Shown: positions 43,446 through 57,280, numbered from the stretch's first letter. The stretch: 64,000 nt of DNA from Zygaena filipendulae (GCA_907165275.2 OU015673.1:6909001-6973000), one strand, 5' to 3'. Numbers and translations: made by a program. The notes: generated by a model not told the origin, from the sequence alone.

Positions 43446-45109
43446 GTGAGTTGACTAAATTTAATTTCATAAATTTTAGTATCTAGGTATTTTTCTTTCC
43501 TAACTTAAAAAAACTAAGTAAGTGCAGATAAAACAAGGAAAATCTGTTCATTTCCCTTGTACCTAAATGAGAATTCACGTAAATATCATGTTACTCTTGT
43601 TATGAAGCTTTGAAAACTTATCCACTTACTTTCAAGTGCATTTCAGTTGTAAAGCCGGAAGGTTTTTGTGAAGAAATGAATGGAATTTTCAAACAGAAAA
43701 AGTTGAGAGCGGACATTATCTACCTAATGAAAATGTGTTTTAATATTACAACAAAATTACCACAATATGTATAATAAGTATGAGATTAAATAAATACAAA
43801 TTAAATACTTCATGGTTTATGGTTGTTGCCAACCATTACTGGCTGTTTATAATTTCGTATTATTTTAATTTATTTATATAGAGAATGTCATTATTATGCT
43901 TTGTTTTGAATGACTGACTGAAGAAGTCGGTGCAACTAGCTTGGAAGATGTTTTATTCACAACACGTCAAAAACTTAAAACGTAACAAAACAGGCTTAAT
44001 TTTTTTAATTGTTTTCTATATTCAAAACACCATTTCGTTGCAGGTATTTAGTAGGTAGGTATATCAAGGAATGCGTACCTCAAATGTGATTCGAATATGG
44101 CATTTACCTATCTTAGGAAAAGTTATAAGTATACGAATAATCTAGTAGGTAGGTCACCTACAACCCTTGTCACTCTATGTCAGTTTCTACGAAGGAAATA
44201 AAATATACTACCAAAATCTCATATGTGGAACCGTCATAAAACAATAGGTTGAATTAGATTTCTTTCATAAAATAACCGAATGGAATGTGATATCTATAGG
44301 AGAATATTTTCCTAGTTGAAATCCCGAGAAATGCAGATTTTTCTTCTTAAATTTCTCTTTCATAATTTAAAGTGATGATCGCTGATAAATATCTGTTTAT
44401 GCCTAAATACTTATCTATATTAAGTCCAAAACTTTTAGATAAAGTGTTTAAAACAATCTTAATTTATAAATGCTACAAAACCAAGTCAGTTTTCCTGTCT
44501 TTCTGCATGTCATGTTAGTTTTTCAAAACTACGCAACCACATCAGTACCATATCAGTGGAAAACCATATCGGTACGGTTATGAAACGTCTTTACAAAGAT
44601 TTTATATGTATTATTTTTTATATGTTTAGTTTTTGTATACGTATGTTGTAAATCTTTGTGTTGTGTCAAATCAAGTTTTTTCAATTCAATTCAATTCAAT
44701 TCAATTTACATGTCCAACGGGAGTTCCCGAAGGAATCTCGGAAATCACGTGAAAACCACAGGCGAATACTAGTTGGCAATATTATAAATCGAAGCTCAAC
44801 CAAATTTCCAATTCAATTACGACCAGGAAATGAGAAGTTGTGACGTTCATTTTGAACGATTGAGTTCAATTAATAAATTGGTTGAATCAATAAGAAGATT
44901 CGCTCAATCTTCTATACCTACTGATAATAAAAAGTGGAAGAGTTTATTTCTAAAGATTCAAAAATTCTTACCTTGATAGAAAACTCTCTACAGTATATTT
45001 GTCTGTGCCTCGAGTAATATTTACAAGTATAAACTTTTTCGAAGAACTGTTTACCGATGGATCGAGGAAGTTCTTGAGTGGCGACCACAAAGACAACGAT
45101 GACTTGGTG

Positions 45110-45455
45110 AAGAAAGAAAGAAAGAAAGAAAGGAAGAAAAGGAGTTTATTGGTCCCCACATAAAAGGTACAAAATAAGAAACAGTAAAAATAGATACTTT
45201 AACAAAATATTGTGAAGGAAATAGAAAGGTGTGCTGTGTAAGGGCCAATCGGTTACTGTCTCAACATAAATGCTTCATTATGTCTGTGGGGCGGAACACA
45301 ATGAAGCGCTGGTCTTCCAGCTGGTCTTGAAGTGAAGGTCGCGGGGCGCCATCGAATGCGGGAAGCGCAGGAGCAATCGTTGTGGCGATCCTTGGGGGAG
45401 GCCTATGTCCAGCAGTGACGTCTCTTGGTTGATGGTTGATGATGATACACTTTTT
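45110..45455. pseudogene. LINE 3' fragments
   Basis: A GAAAGAAAGAAAG run plus GAGTTTATTGGTCCCCAC at 45112-45155 (also at 51902-51950) looks like a reverse-strand LINE tail. At 45385-45455 the + strand reads CTTGGGGGAGGCCTATGTCC, CAGCAGTGACG and a GATGATGAT end, the common 3' end of lepidopteran LINEs. Confidence 0.5.
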
Positions 45456-46020
45456 AAAAGAGTGTTCCCGAGGAAGCCCGAATGTGATAAAAAAATTATG
45501 TCCTAAATAAATATTTTGGTGGCTGTATATGGGGCGTGTAAATACTCCATATTATGCGACCTTTAGGATCTCAGCTGCAGCTTTTTTATTATTTTTATTG
45601 TAACTTTATGTAATTTTAATGTAATGGTAAATGTAATATGGGGTTTTTATGGGTGCTATGGGTTCTTGTGGCCTGAAATAATAATAATTATTATTAATAT
45701 TATATCTCCATTTGGTACGGAAAAAAATGAAAACATATTTTATTTATTGTTTTATTTTCAGGCAACATGGGCCCATAGATAAATACCTTACAAACTAACA
45801 TACATAATGTACAAATATAAAAGACATTGCTTGTCTATTTTTGACACTGTGTCGCTCTGGTGGTGGCTGTCGGTATCCTGCCCCGGAATCGCCTGTAGAC
45901 CACACCTTTCGGCCAAAAGTTTTCCTTCATAAAGGTGTCCATTTTGCTTGTCGGGACTCGCACCACAAAAGCCTTGAAACTGGCATTATGACGCGACTCC
46001 AGCAGTTCGGTGCTCAGAAG

Positions 46021-46560
46021 AAAGTTGGTGGTTGCTGGTGGTTGGTATATGTTTCGCCGGGTGATTTTGGTATAGAAAACTATTCATCACGCATAAACAC
46101 ATCGAATAATAAAATGTATTATACACCATTTGATTACATTTTTATTGAATCAGAGCTGTTCCCCGCGGTTTCACCTGCGTTAATGTCGGAGTTCTTGCGG
46201 GAATTCCGGGATAAAAAGTAGCCTAAGTTACTCCTTATAACATTAGCTATCTGCGAGTGAAAATCCCATCAAGATCGGTTCAGCCGTTCCAGAGATTAGC
46301 TCACAAACAGACAGACAGAGAAAAATTTTAAAAGTTGTTTTTTAAGTTGTTTTTTTTTTAGTGTGAAAAGCTGTTAATTTTAAATTACAAACAGAAACTT
46401 CAATTTTATTTATATGTATAGATTAAGTTTTCTAAATTCACAGCTCTGGTAATATTATGGAAAATATACTTGGGTTGCCATTATTACAGGTTGCACCACT
46501 CTCCTACCTACATGTCCTCTCTAGTTAATTTATTTTCTCTGTGCTTAGGAATTACCTGCC
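46021..46560 (+). repeat. Unclassified repeat X, copy 1, split by a Helitron-like insertion
   Basis: CGCCGGGTGATTTTGG, ACTATTCATCACGCA and ATGTATTA (46060-46150), then TATTATGGAAAATATACTTGGG and CATGTCCTCTCTAGTTAATT (46450-46530), match the unbroken copies at 48313-48690 and 63698-64000. The gap 46151-46426 is a Helitron-like element. Confidence 0.55.
46151..46426 (-). mobile_element. Helitron-like repeat, subfamily C, inserted in repeat X
   Basis: GCTGTTCCCCGCGGTTTCACC at the left, CTTCAATTTTATTTATATGT then ATAGA/T at the right. It interrupts repeat X. Confidence 0.55.
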
Positions 46561-46789
46561 GTTAAAACGAGTAGGTAACTTGCTTACTTACCACTTTGCC
46601 GGTATAGTCTTACAAGATGGTCACGGATTAGGTTTCAGTTGGTATACATAATAATATACATTATCTGTAGTCTTTGGCCGGTAACAATTGTAGGTGCAGA
46701 ACACTATACTTTTCCTGTTTGCAGGATCTAGGATGTTCTGTGTCGGTTTGATAATAGAGATATCCTATCCTCATATAAATATTACGTAA

Positions 46790-47180
46790 ATGTGAATTTC
46801 AGTTTATTCGTTTGATTGTTTGTTTGTTACGCTTTCACGCGTTAACGGCACAAATAGCATGAAATTTTGCGTAACTACACGTTGTCAGTGGTACAGAAAA
46901 GGACATACTAGGTGATACTTGGAAGAATTGCAAATTGCGAATTGCAAAACAAACAAAAGAAATTTCTGTCTATTCAAAATAAAGAATTTCTTTAATTATT
47001 TTATTTAAACATTACCATTTACCAATCATACCACATTTTTTTAATATATACTGGGACTAATTTGGTCTTAGTGTTTTGGCGTCACAAAAAATGGCGGATA
47101 GCCCCGGACAGACGTTTTATGTCCCGGGATTCCCGCGGAAATTCCGGAATAAACGCGATGAAACCACGGGGAACAGCTAG
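46790..47180 (+). mobile_element. Helitron-like repeat with internal insertion
   Basis: The 5' half (TTACGCTTTCACGCG, GGTACAGAAAAGGACATA) ends near 46918. The 3' half (CCCGGGATTCCCGCGG ... GGGAACAGCTAG) starts near 47112. The 190 bases between do not match the family. A second degenerate copy follows at 47181-47338. Confidence 0.45.
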
Positions 47181-47359
47181 TATTATTAAAAATTCGAATA
47201 TGAGTTTGTTTGTTTCTTATGGCTTTTACGACTTGACTACTCACAGAAATATTTGCATACACGTTGTCTGGTACTTTTATCCTGGAATTCCCGGGGAAAT
47301 AACGAAATCAACGTGTGTGTAATCGCAAATAACAACTAGTATTATATTATTATGTAATA

Positions 47360-47568
47360 CTAGCAGACCCCGCGGTTTCACCCGGGGTAATTTCGGAGCA
47401 CCCGCGAGAATTCCGGGATAAAAAGTACCCTACGTCACTCAGGATAACTTTAGCTTGATATAAGTGAAAGAATTTTCCAAATCGGTTCAGTAGATCCAGA
47501 GATTACCCCCTGCAACGTCACAAACTCACAAACCCACAAACTTTTGCTCTTTATAATATTAGTATAGA
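47360..47568 (-). mobile_element. Helitron-like repeat
   Basis: CTAGCAGACCCCGCGGTTTC to TTTATAATATTAGTATAGA before T. Same interior as 42665-42863. Confidence 0.6.
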
Positions 47569-48312
47569 TATGTAGATGGAATAGACGCCGTAAGTCGACT
47601 CTCACTTTGTGCGGTTATAAAAAACAATGTAACTGAAGTCTATTGTACCAATTGAACGCTGCTAAATTTCTTTGAAATGCGGCCCAATCAAATCGTAAAA
47701 ACAAATAAATACCTGCTTTATTTTGCTACACTAATTGTGAACATTCTTATTTGAGAGGATCTCTTCTCCAGAATCGTGTTAGCATTTAAAAGAAATTTTG
47801 TATAATTTAATGAGGATTGTCTCAGTTTTCACACGATTTGTTAGACGCTTTGTTGATATTTTCTCTTTGTACGAGTATTTTATTTCTTAATTTGGTGACA
47901 ATTAATAACATGTTATTTGATTTGAAATAAAATATTAGATAGATATTTTTATGGAAGTATAATTTTATTTGCACTAGTATTTATATTTTATATCTATTAC
48001 CCAAAAGTAAAGAATTTGAGAGTTCCCGCATACTCTCTATATAAATGACCTACTATGTAAAATATGATACAGTAGTCCAGATAATAAAATACTATGCTAG
48101 TAGTAGCTTTATAGGCCAAGTAGTTTCCGAGATTTCGAGTTTCCTTTCGCTTTTATTATAGAACCGACTTCGAAATTACCACGGTTTCACCCGTAATCTC
48201 TGAGATCCCATGGGAATTCCAGGATAAACTATACGTATAAACCTTCCTCTTGAATCATTCAATCTAATAAAAAAAACCTTATCAAAATCCGTAAGCATAC
48301 AGAGGGACAGAC

Positions 48313-48690
48313 CACAGAACAGAAAATAACAGATAAAAGCGACATCAACTTAGTTTAGTATGAAAACAGGTGAAAACCAGTGTCGCCGGGTGATTTTCGC
48401 ACACAAAACTATTCATCACGCACTAAAACATTCATTAACGTAAAGAAATGTATTAAACGCTTTATGGTTATGTTTTCACTTAGTCCCTGTTTTAAAAATT
48501 CATAGTTTTGGGAATATTGTGGTAAATATACTTGGGATGACAGCAAAAGAAGTTGTGGGTAAGTTAGAGCATTCGCTCTAACTTCCTTTGCAACGGTAGC
48601 GCGCCTACCTGCATGTCCTCTCTAGTTAATTTATTTGCTCGGCGTTGCTCATACACACCGTCAGATTCCACTAACGAAGAAACACGATAG
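48313..48690 (+). repeat. Unclassified repeat X, copy 2
   Basis: Starts CCACAGAACAGAAAATAA and includes GACATCAACTTAGTTTAG, GTGTCGCCGGGTGATTTTCG and the small hairpin GTTAGAGCATTCGCTCTAAC. Nearly the same as 63698-64000. Confidence 0.6.
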
Positions 48691-49244
48691 TAACATTCTG
48701 GCATTCTTGAACACATTTGTTTTTCTGTGAATTTAGGTTGCAACGGGAAACTAACGTGATTTTTAGTCACAGTTGGAAATGAGGCTGGTTTTGATCTTGG
48801 TATATGAATAAATTCTTGAGAGAATTCTGAAATTCATTGAGTGATGACGCGAGTCACATGTAGTATAAATTTATGATACATATTTTTGTGAAAAACTAGT
48901 TTGCATCAATTTTTTATGAAGCGATTTCTGAAGAAGTTAGCCTTATCTTTAAATAGCATGGATACTAGATAGTAAATGTCTTCACTACTGGGGCCTAGCT
49001 TAATGCTGAGGGAGTGTGGGCGATAGTCCCAGGTCCATAGAATGGTGCAGTGGACCTAAAGGCGTGTACGCATTTTAGAATTGCGAATAATACGCATACA
49101 TGAGTTGGTTTCAATGTTTTTCTTCGACATAACCTTGTAGTAATCGATTGAATTCGTGCGTAGATCAAAAAGATCCACAAATACCATGGGACCGAACCTC
49201 TGTCTTTTCAATAAAAGGCGAGAATGTACAGTTAAATTGATTTT

Positions 49245-49512
49245 TTATAATTATGTTTTTTTTAATTTTTATTTTTTTTATTTATGTTCTATGTGCATAT
49301 TTTGTATTATTTTATGATTCCTGTTCTATCTATATATACCAAATCAACATATAAATTTTCTGTATTTGTCCTGTCCACCCAAAGGTTGTCTGGAAGAGAT
49401 CGCTAGTAAAGCGATAAGACCGCCTTTTGTATGCCTTTAGTTGTAAGTTTTTGTTAACACACTGTAACATTATTTTGGTGTACAATAAAGTGTATTCTAT
49501 TCTATTCTAAAT
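49245..49512 (+). pseudogene. LINE 3' end
   Basis: AAAGGTTGTCTGGAAGAGAT, AGCGATAAGACCGCCTTTTG, then GTACAATAAAGTGTATTC and a short ATTCT tandem tail. This is a standard 3' UTR of lepidopteran non-LTR elements without coding sequence. Confidence 0.6.
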
Positions 49513-49810
49513 TACCGCGACTCCTATTTTCGAATAACCATTCGAAACGATTCTCACAAACATCAATATATGTATGTATGAAAATAAAGTGAAAAAAAAA
49601 AATCAAATAGAAAAAAAAATAGTATAGGTAGCTTCTATCGCCCTTGTTTTCCAATAACCAAGCCAATGATGGATTTGTTGCTCCGAGCGGGTAATCTGTG
49701 GATCTGTTGATAAATAGGCCCCATTGGTATTCTCACTGAGTCAACACAAATCGAGCTTCTCCGAGAATCAATTGTTGTATTGTAACAGTTTTTTATGTAA
49801 AGAAAATATA

Positions 49811-50142
49811 TTTTTCATTACTCATACTCGGAAAGTAGGTCTGAAGTTGCCTGAGAAGCGAGTTGAAAGTAACCCTTTTCAGCCCTAGGGAGAATCGCTT
49901 TCAACTGACAGCTGGATACTGCAGAAACTCAAGTTTTTTTTTATGTCATAGGGGGCATACTTACTGGCCAGTAGCACACCTAATGGTTGATTTATGTAAA
50001 ATAAAATTCACTCATTTTTTTCTTTAGCTAATTCCTATTTTTATTTTGACTTTCCTTGCATTCGTAATGAAAAGCACAGTGTTACCCTCGGGAGAAAGAC
50101 TTACTTTCACCCCTAGGATAACAATGTACTATTTTTTATAGG
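49811..50142 (+). mobile_element. Repeat family E, internally deleted copy 3
   Basis: Both ends of family E are present. The middle holds a SINE-tail piece (TTATGTCATAGGGGGCA) and the terminal hairpin is lost. Confidence 0.55.
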
Positions 50143-51497
50143 TACCTACGGTTCCTCAAAAAGTGCTGCCCCCCTAGCCAAATTGACTTCTACAATCGTT
50201 AACGCATAGAAAACTTAGTAACGAATCGTCATGTCACTTGGCAGGCCAATCATAACTTTAGTTTTGCGTGGAAACTAGATGTTGAGAGTTTTATTACTAA
50301 AAAATATTGTCATTGGCTTTTAATTATTATAGACGCTATTAGAAGAAGAAAAAATATACACCACCATACACCAGCGATAATATCGGAGTTCCCGGGGAAT
50401 TGTTCCGTACAAACTTTGCCCCTATTTTTCACCCCATCCTGTCTTATCGGATGCCTAAGTCATACTAAGAACACACCCTCCAAGTTTCAGAACATACTCT
50501 CCAGGTCTCTACGATCAGCGGTTTAGGCTGTATGTTGATCCGTTATAATATGTATCTATAGATAGAGAGTGGCGTCAGTGGCCAGCCCAGCGACACTGCC
50601 TTGAAGCAAAAGTTACTATGGATATATGCTGTAACTTCCTTACCAACTTTGGAATACCTAACCAAATCCCCCTGACCGCGTCTTACATTGATAAGGTTAA
50701 GGTTGGCACAAAATGCTCTCATAAATCAGTTCAGTTAGTATGAAAGTGCCGAATCTTAAACGTAGTGATTATTTGCTTAGTGTTAGTGGCGTTATCAGGC
50801 GTCTTAAACGTTTTGTGCTGCCCTAAAATCTCTAGCTACCATATTGTTCTTTATATATTTGAACTGAGCCCCAGCCTAACGTTCTTAAAAATAAATCTTT
50901 CTTGTCAGCCGGTGCCTAAGTTACATAACGCTCATCAATCACTGCAAATTACGGAGCGTCTTCCAACATCCATAGCCACTTCCCTTCATTGTGTTAGTGT
51001 TAGGGTCAACTGTACTTAGATCATTAAATCTACTGGAGATGGCATTTGGTTTGTTCATTTGCAAATATTTTTTTGCGGATATTATATAGAAAGGAATTTC
51101 TATTCTTTTGTAATTTGTACGATGACACGGATAAAACTAATCTAAGAAATTTCTATATGAAGATTAGATTGTAGTCAGCAAAGTCATAAAAGCTATAAAA
51201 AAAAATTCTACAAACTCTCTCATTATTACATACTTAGAGCACTAATGTTTTGTGGATGAGAGGTAGCTGCAGTAAGTATATCTCTAAGAAATCATACATC
51301 CGACCGAAGCGAATTTTCTTAAGTTTTCTATATTTTATAATCCAATTGTTTAATTTGAGTACTTTTCCTATTCTTTCCTTCGAAACGGATGTAGCGATTC
51401 GAATGCAGTTTAGTTTTTTTTGTGATCGCAATTTAGATACTTTAGAGTTTTTATAAATATGTTGCCTTTATAGGAAAGAGTATATAATATTTACGTA

Positions 51498-51704
51498 TCC
51501 ATACTTAATATTATAAAGAGGAAAGATTTTATTTTTTGTTTGTTTGTTTGTTGCGATTTACCTCAAAATCCACTAGGCCGATTTCAAAAATTCTTTCACC
51601 ATTAGAAAGCTACATTATCCCTGAGTAACATAAGCTATATAGTAATCCGGAATTCCCGCGGGAACTCCGAAATTATCGCGGGTGAAACCGCCCGGGACAG
51701 CTAG
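51498..51704 (+). mobile_element. Helitron-like repeat
   Basis: TCCATACTTAATATTATAAAG after A; ends CGCGGGTGAAACCGCCCGGGACAGCTAG-type end before T. The interior GGCCGATTTCAAAAATTC is shared with partial copies near 31080 and 36680. Confidence 0.6.
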
Positions 51705-51764
51705 TATATTATAAGTATATAAGTATTTACCACCGTCTTTGGGCCTTCAAGAACATTATTCACA

Positions 51765-51905
51765 ACACTATTCGTCAAGTGGTTAGCGAACCCGACTACT
51801 ACGCTAAGTTTCGAAGGTCCGATTCCCGCATCAAGATAAAAAATTATATGACGAACATTTTTGTGTTTACCCCGACTCTAGATTTTTAGTATTGTACTAT
51901 ATGAA
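51765..51905 (+). repeat. tRNA-derived SINE head
   Basis: GTCAAGTGGTTAGCGAA (box A) and GAAGGTCCGATTCCCGC (box B), 35 bases apart as in a tRNA gene, then a T-rich body. No tRNA fold with proper acceptor stem, so not called a tRNA gene. Confidence 0.45.
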
Positions 51906-52291
51906 AGAAGAAAGAAAAAGGAGTGTATTGGTCCCCACATAAAAATACAAAATAAGAGACGGAAAAAATACAAACTTAACAAATATTATGAAGGAGATAT
52001 TTACCTAATATAGCACACCCTTCTGTGCTATATTAGGTAAATATGTAAATACAAAAAATATAAGTATTATATCACTTGTCTAGAGGTAATAATACCTACA
52101 AGGTCTGCTTAGTTTGAGATCACAGGTGGCACTGTGTGATAATAATAATAAAAATAATAATAATCCACTTCACAACACACAGATCTACTTGATCCCACAC
52201 TAAGCTATGAGCTTGTGTCGTGGAAACCAAGCAAACGTGGTATATAAGTATACTACATATTATTACATATATATTATACTTTAGATATATA

Positions 52292-52755
52292 CTAGCTGTC
52301 GCCCGCGGTTTCACCCGCGGTGATTTTGGAGTTCCCGCGGGAATTCCGAGATAAAAACTATCCTATCTTTTAAGTTGGACCATATTATAAATGTTTACAA
52401 AATTTGATCAAAATCCGTTCTGTAGTTTCGGAGTCCATCGCTGACAAACAACGCGACACGTGATTTATATATATTAGACTAGCTGTCCCCCGCGATTTCA
52501 TCCGCGGTGATTTCGGAGTTCCCGCGGGAATTCCGGGAAAAAAGTACTCTATGTCCTTCTTTGTACCCCTGCCAGTAGTGATTAGCTGTTCCCGCAATAA
52601 TTCCGGAGTTTCCGCGGGAATTCCGGGATAAAAACTATCCTATCTTTTAAGTTGAGCCAAATACAACATAGTGACCAAATTTCATCACGATCGATTCAGT
52701 AGTTTCGGAGTCCATCGCGGACAAACAACGTGACACGTGATTTATATATATTAGA
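52292..52755 (-). mobile_element. Two head-to-tail Helitron-like units, family B
   Basis: Units 52292-52478 and 52479-52755. The junction is TATATATTAGA directly followed by CTAGCTGTCCCC. The outer flanks are T/A as expected. Confidence 0.65.
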
Positions 52756-52806
52756 TTTATACACGCCCAGACTGGAAAATGGAACCCTGTGTTCATCAAA
52801 CTAAGT

Positions 52807-52898
52807 CCCCCCCCCCCCACCGGGAATCGAACCCGGAACCTCTTGATTAGCGGGTAGGCATGGTGACCTACTGCGCTACTACTAAAATCGGGTCGTCA
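52807..52898 (-). repeat. tRNA-derived SINE head next to a poly(C) run
   Basis: A C12-type run, then CACCGGGAATCGAACCCGG and GGTGACCTACTGCGC, the reverse of a tRNA-like box B and box A. Same family as 41762 and 13255. Confidence 0.5.
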
Positions 52899-53454
52899 AA
52901 TAATGTCCAAGAATCATAATTTTTATTAGAATTCTAAGACTGTCTCCTACATCCATGGTCGCCTTGCGTCAGAACTATCATTAACACATACAGGATATAT
53001 CCATTAGGGACGCCCCCGGCACATTGTGACTATTATGGAATACATTTGTAGAGGAATTCACGCATTCCCTTAAAGACGCGTGTTCGCTTATACTAAATTG
53101 TCAACGTCGCTTATCTTTGTCTATGCGTTAAACAGATTACAATAGATAATAGGATGTTAGATATTTGTCTTGTTTATTGCTCGTGAATTGTGATGTGTTT
53201 ATTTTTAGATGTATATTTCATCTCATGTCTATTTGTTACTTCAGTAGGTACCTAATTAATGTTAGAAGCCAGTTCAGATAAGTTTAAATAGAACTGATTA
53301 ATATTGTCGTTGAAGAGGTTCCGCTATATACGGCTTGGACATGTTTATATTTAGTTTTATATCTATAATAAATACATCCTAACCATTGAGCTACTGTATA
53401 TATTATGATCGATGCATCATGGCTGAAAAAATAGATAATTTCTAAGCAAATGTC

Positions 53455-53930
53455 CGGGGTATGAAAATTAAAATTGTAGACACGTGTGTTTTTTTTTCTT
53501 CAAATTAATAAAAAAATACTATCTAAGATAAAGCGTGATAAATATTTTCTTATACCTAGATACCTAATAGCGCATTAAATATTTTCTAAATGAAATTATT
53601 GATACAGAACGCTTTATTGAGTGTTATAGAACGTTTTTTAATTATGTATTTATCTTATAACATTGTTTGAGCACCAACAAATTGTTGAACATAAAAAAAA
53701 TGTTGACACAAAATGGCGGTATAACTTTAAAACCCAACTTACCTACTCAAAATTCCTCCAATCTGGGTTAAGACACTATTGCTTATTTATGTCCAACTGT
53801 GGTAAGATGTGACGTGACGACCTTTCAACTCAATGTGTTGCCGTTGTTTTTTGATCACGTAAAAAAAACGTGTCCCAATTTTTTTTTAATCGAAACTAAA
53901 ATTGAAAAAGAAAAATAGGCTTCCAGTACT
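53455..53930. mobile_element. Degenerate MITE family C
   Basis: GGGGTATGAAAATTAAAATT and TAGACACGTG at the left; GTGTTGCCGTTGTTTTTTGA and ACGTGTCCCAATTTTT at the right. The middle is unlike other copies. Confidence 0.4.
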
Positions 53931-54188
53931 TGTATAGGGCAGTGTCTGTCAGGTGAACACTACAACCTTTTGTTGTCGTAACCTAATGGAAAGCTAACCC
54001 TGTGCCTGACAATGTCCACTCTTCCGGTAAATTCGTTGCATTTACCTCCATTTTACTTTACACTAGTAGATACACTAGGTACTTTACTTTTTACTTTACT
54101 TATATTTTAGTTTAGAAAATCTGTGAATGGTATAAATCACTACACTTTTAGTCCACTTAGGTCTTATAAAGTAGATTATGTAATAGTA

Positions 54189-54357
54189 CATTGTTATCCT
54201 AGGGGTGAAAGTAACTTATTTAGTCCCGAGACGGGGTTTGGGGCCAATAGATCGAGGGACTAAACAAGTCTTTCTCCCGAGAATAATACTGTGCTTTTCA
54301 TTACGAATGCAAGGCAAGTCAAAATAAAAATAGGAATTAGCTAAAGAAAAAAATGAG
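54189..54357 (-). mobile_element. Repeat family E, truncated copy 4
   Basis: TAGTACATTGTTATCCTAGG to GGAATTAGCTAAAGAAAAAA only. The hairpin is shortened. Confidence 0.55.
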
Positions 54358-54432
54358 ATGAAAAGGATTTTGATGTGTTTTTCACTATCATTGACAGAAC
54401 TTTGTTCGAAAGGACATTACCTATATAAATAC

Positions 54433-54966
54433 ACTAGCTGTCCCCCGCGATTTCATCCGCGGTAATTTCGGAGTTAATTCTGGGAAAAAAGTAGGTACTC
54501 TTCTTCTTTGTACCCCTTACAGTAGTTTACGGTGATTAGCTGGTCCCCGCATTAAATCCGGAGTTCCCGCGGGAATTCCGGGATAAAAACTATCCTATCT
54601 TTTAAGTTGGACCATATTATAAATGGTTACAAAATTTTATCGAAATAAGTTCAGTAGTTTCGGAGTCTATCGCGGACAAACAACGTGACACGTGATTTAT
54701 ATATATTAGACTAGCTGTGCCCCGCGGTTTCACCCGCGGTAATTTCGGAGTTCCCGCGGGAATTCCGGGAAAAAAGTGCTGTAGTTTACGGTGATAAGCA
54801 GTTCCCCGCATTAATTCCGAAGTTCCCGAGGGAATTCCGGGATAAAAACTATCCTATCTTTTAAATTGGACCATATTATAAATGGTTACAAAATTTTATC
54901 AAAATACGTTCAGTAGTTTCGGAGTCCATGGACAAACAACGTGATACGTGATTTATATATATCAGA
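54433..54966 (-). mobile_element. Two head-to-tail Helitron-like units, family B
   Basis: Units 54433-54710 and 54711-54966 with the same TTAGA/CTAG junction as at 52478. A further partial copy is at 55027-55145. Confidence 0.65.
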
Positions 54967-56062
54967 TAATAATAACGTCAGGTCGTCTGTTCAAAATCCT
55001 CACCAATTGCTTTGAAATGTTGCAGATGTTGATTATTATTAATTAACTAGCTGTGCCCCGCGGTTTTACATGGCTGATGGCCTAATTTACTCCTTATAAC
55101 ATAAGGAGTGAGTCCCGTCAAAATCGGTTCAACCGTTTCGGAGATTCGCCCGTGGCGCGTGAGATTCGGAATTCACGCAAGAACTCCAAACATCTTTTAC
55201 TCTTCTTACTATAGCAAACACAACGAAAAAAGAATTAGCAAAATTGGTCCACCCGTTGCGCGTGATAGAATTTAATGCGTTTTTTTGGTAATCTATAGTA
55301 TCAAATAATCTAAATGAAGATTACAAGTAGTCTCTTATTCTGAGTATAGACTTAATACACGGTTTATTGAGGGAGCAAAGTTAATATTTACTCAAACGTT
55401 GGTACCACCGAGTACATAGACGAAGATAAACACCGATCACCAACGTCTACGGGAGTGTGTGAGTACAGTCGTTAATTCCAAGTTTAGTCGATTGATTCGG
55501 TTAAGGTAGGCGCAAGGCTTTGAGGTTTCCAAGTACGGTCGGCAAATAAGTTTTACGCAAGCAATTAAAAAAATATTTTGTATAAACATGCACACATCTT
55601 AGAAGTTTAGAAGCAATTCGAAAGAGTGTATGAAGTCAACATCCACCTTTACAAAACTTAGCATAAGGTTAGGCCTGTACCCTAGCAGTGAAAATATTAA
55701 AAAAGGCTGACAGTGCTAAGCCAATAGGTGATTGAGAGTTTTCATTTGCTGAGTTTGTGAGTCGACCCGCATCAAACAATACAGAATATTAGCACGTAAA
55801 GAAAAGACACTCTCCGCTTACCACCAGTATTTCATGCCTCCTCATGCACCGCGAAAGTTTGGTGACAGTTACTGTCAGCTCGCTGTCAACCTTACGATAC
55901 GCACACACGCACAACACGTGTATGTACAAGCCGGCCGTCTTTACTTGTGGGAAAGTACTTTCTTATGACATAGGGGCAGGTGGCACACCAGATGCCTATA
56001 TGTTAAGGATAAGTGGTTGAATCAGTTAATTTGTATGAAGTGTATGAAGGACTGACCCGCAT

Positions 56063-56403
56063 ATTAGGGATGTTGACGACTTTTGAAAATCAAAATTGTA
56101 ATTAGTCCGTCAGTTAGAAAATAAAAAAATAATGGACACGTATTTTTTGCTTTTTCTAATTAATGAAAATATAAGTAGATACAGCGCATTAAAGTTTAGA
56201 GTATAGTATTATATTATCTGTGGGTGGGGGCTCGTGACGTCATTAACCGTCATAACTGCACCGGATAGTGACGTCACGCGAAATTTCAACTCAATGTGTC
56301 GCCGTTATTTTTTGATTACGTAAAAAAAGAAAAAAATCCGTGTCCAATTTTTTTTATTAATTTACAGACCGGACTAAAAAAGAATTTAATCAACAAGGGC
56401 ATT
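56063..56403. mobile_element. MITE family C copy
   Basis: AATTAGTCCGTCAGTTAG and GACCGGACTAAAAAA arms, with two TGACGTCA sites. Confidence 0.6.
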
Positions 56404-56849
56404 AGGTACTAATCATTTTTGCCGACTATACTTGGTGGTATTTACTAATTGATTACCTACTGTAATTGTAACTTAATCTTACTTCGACTTTGGCGAAATC
56501 GATTCTATCAAATGTGGTTATTTTTGTTTATTTTTATATAACACCGAGACTGACACGCTTTCTATACCAACCCTAGTATGTAGTACGTACGTATATGTAT
56601 ATCTTGAAAATTTTCGCTAAGGTATACAACGTATTAATGAATTAACTGAAAACCTGATACACCCCATTTAAAAAAATAAACAATAATATGATTAAAATGT
56701 ATTTTATGTCGAAAAAAGGAGATTGACAGGGTATGGACCAAATGCTGCCCAGGAGTGGGACTACCTTGACTGAGTTCCTTGCATTGCTTTAAGTTGAAAA
56801 AAAATTTTTTTTTCAAAATCGGTCACGGAGAAAAAAAATTAACGTCAGT

Positions 56850-57280
56850 TTTGTTTGTACGTTTTATATAGTATGTATGTTCCCCGATTATTCGAAGACG
56901 ACTGGACCGATTTGGAAAATTCTTTTTTTGGTTGAAAGGGTATATTTCCGAGGTGGTACCATTGTCATCAAGTCAGGATCTGATGATGGGATATTGGAGA
57001 AATGGAGGGAACTTATCAAATATTACAGGCACACCTACCAATTTTGGGTATTTTTTAGAATATTTCATGCATTTGCTTTCGGATAGCACCATTTAGTGAA
57101 GTGAAACTGATGATGAAGACAACAGATGACCAGCGGAACTACTCACTAATAGGTATTTCACAGGTTGCGATTCAATCAATTTTAGGTGGTTGCTGAGCAG
57201 ATTATGCTCATCACAGTGCATGTGGTGAAGCTGACTGAAAGTGTGTATCAGTAGAACTCCTCAAAAATATACATTCCTCC
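56850..57280. repeat. Copy of the CATCATCAG module, inverted relative to the hAT interior
   Basis: GACTGGACCGATTTGGAAAA, GTCAGGATCTGATGATGGG and CTGATGATGAAGAC match in reverse the modules at 2100-2885. Confidence 0.45.

Noticed and set aside
45841..46221. 126-codon ORF (MTLCRSGGGCRYPAPESPVDH...)
   Set aside because: No recognised family; it runs through repeat X and into a Helitron-like copy, so it is a chance frame.
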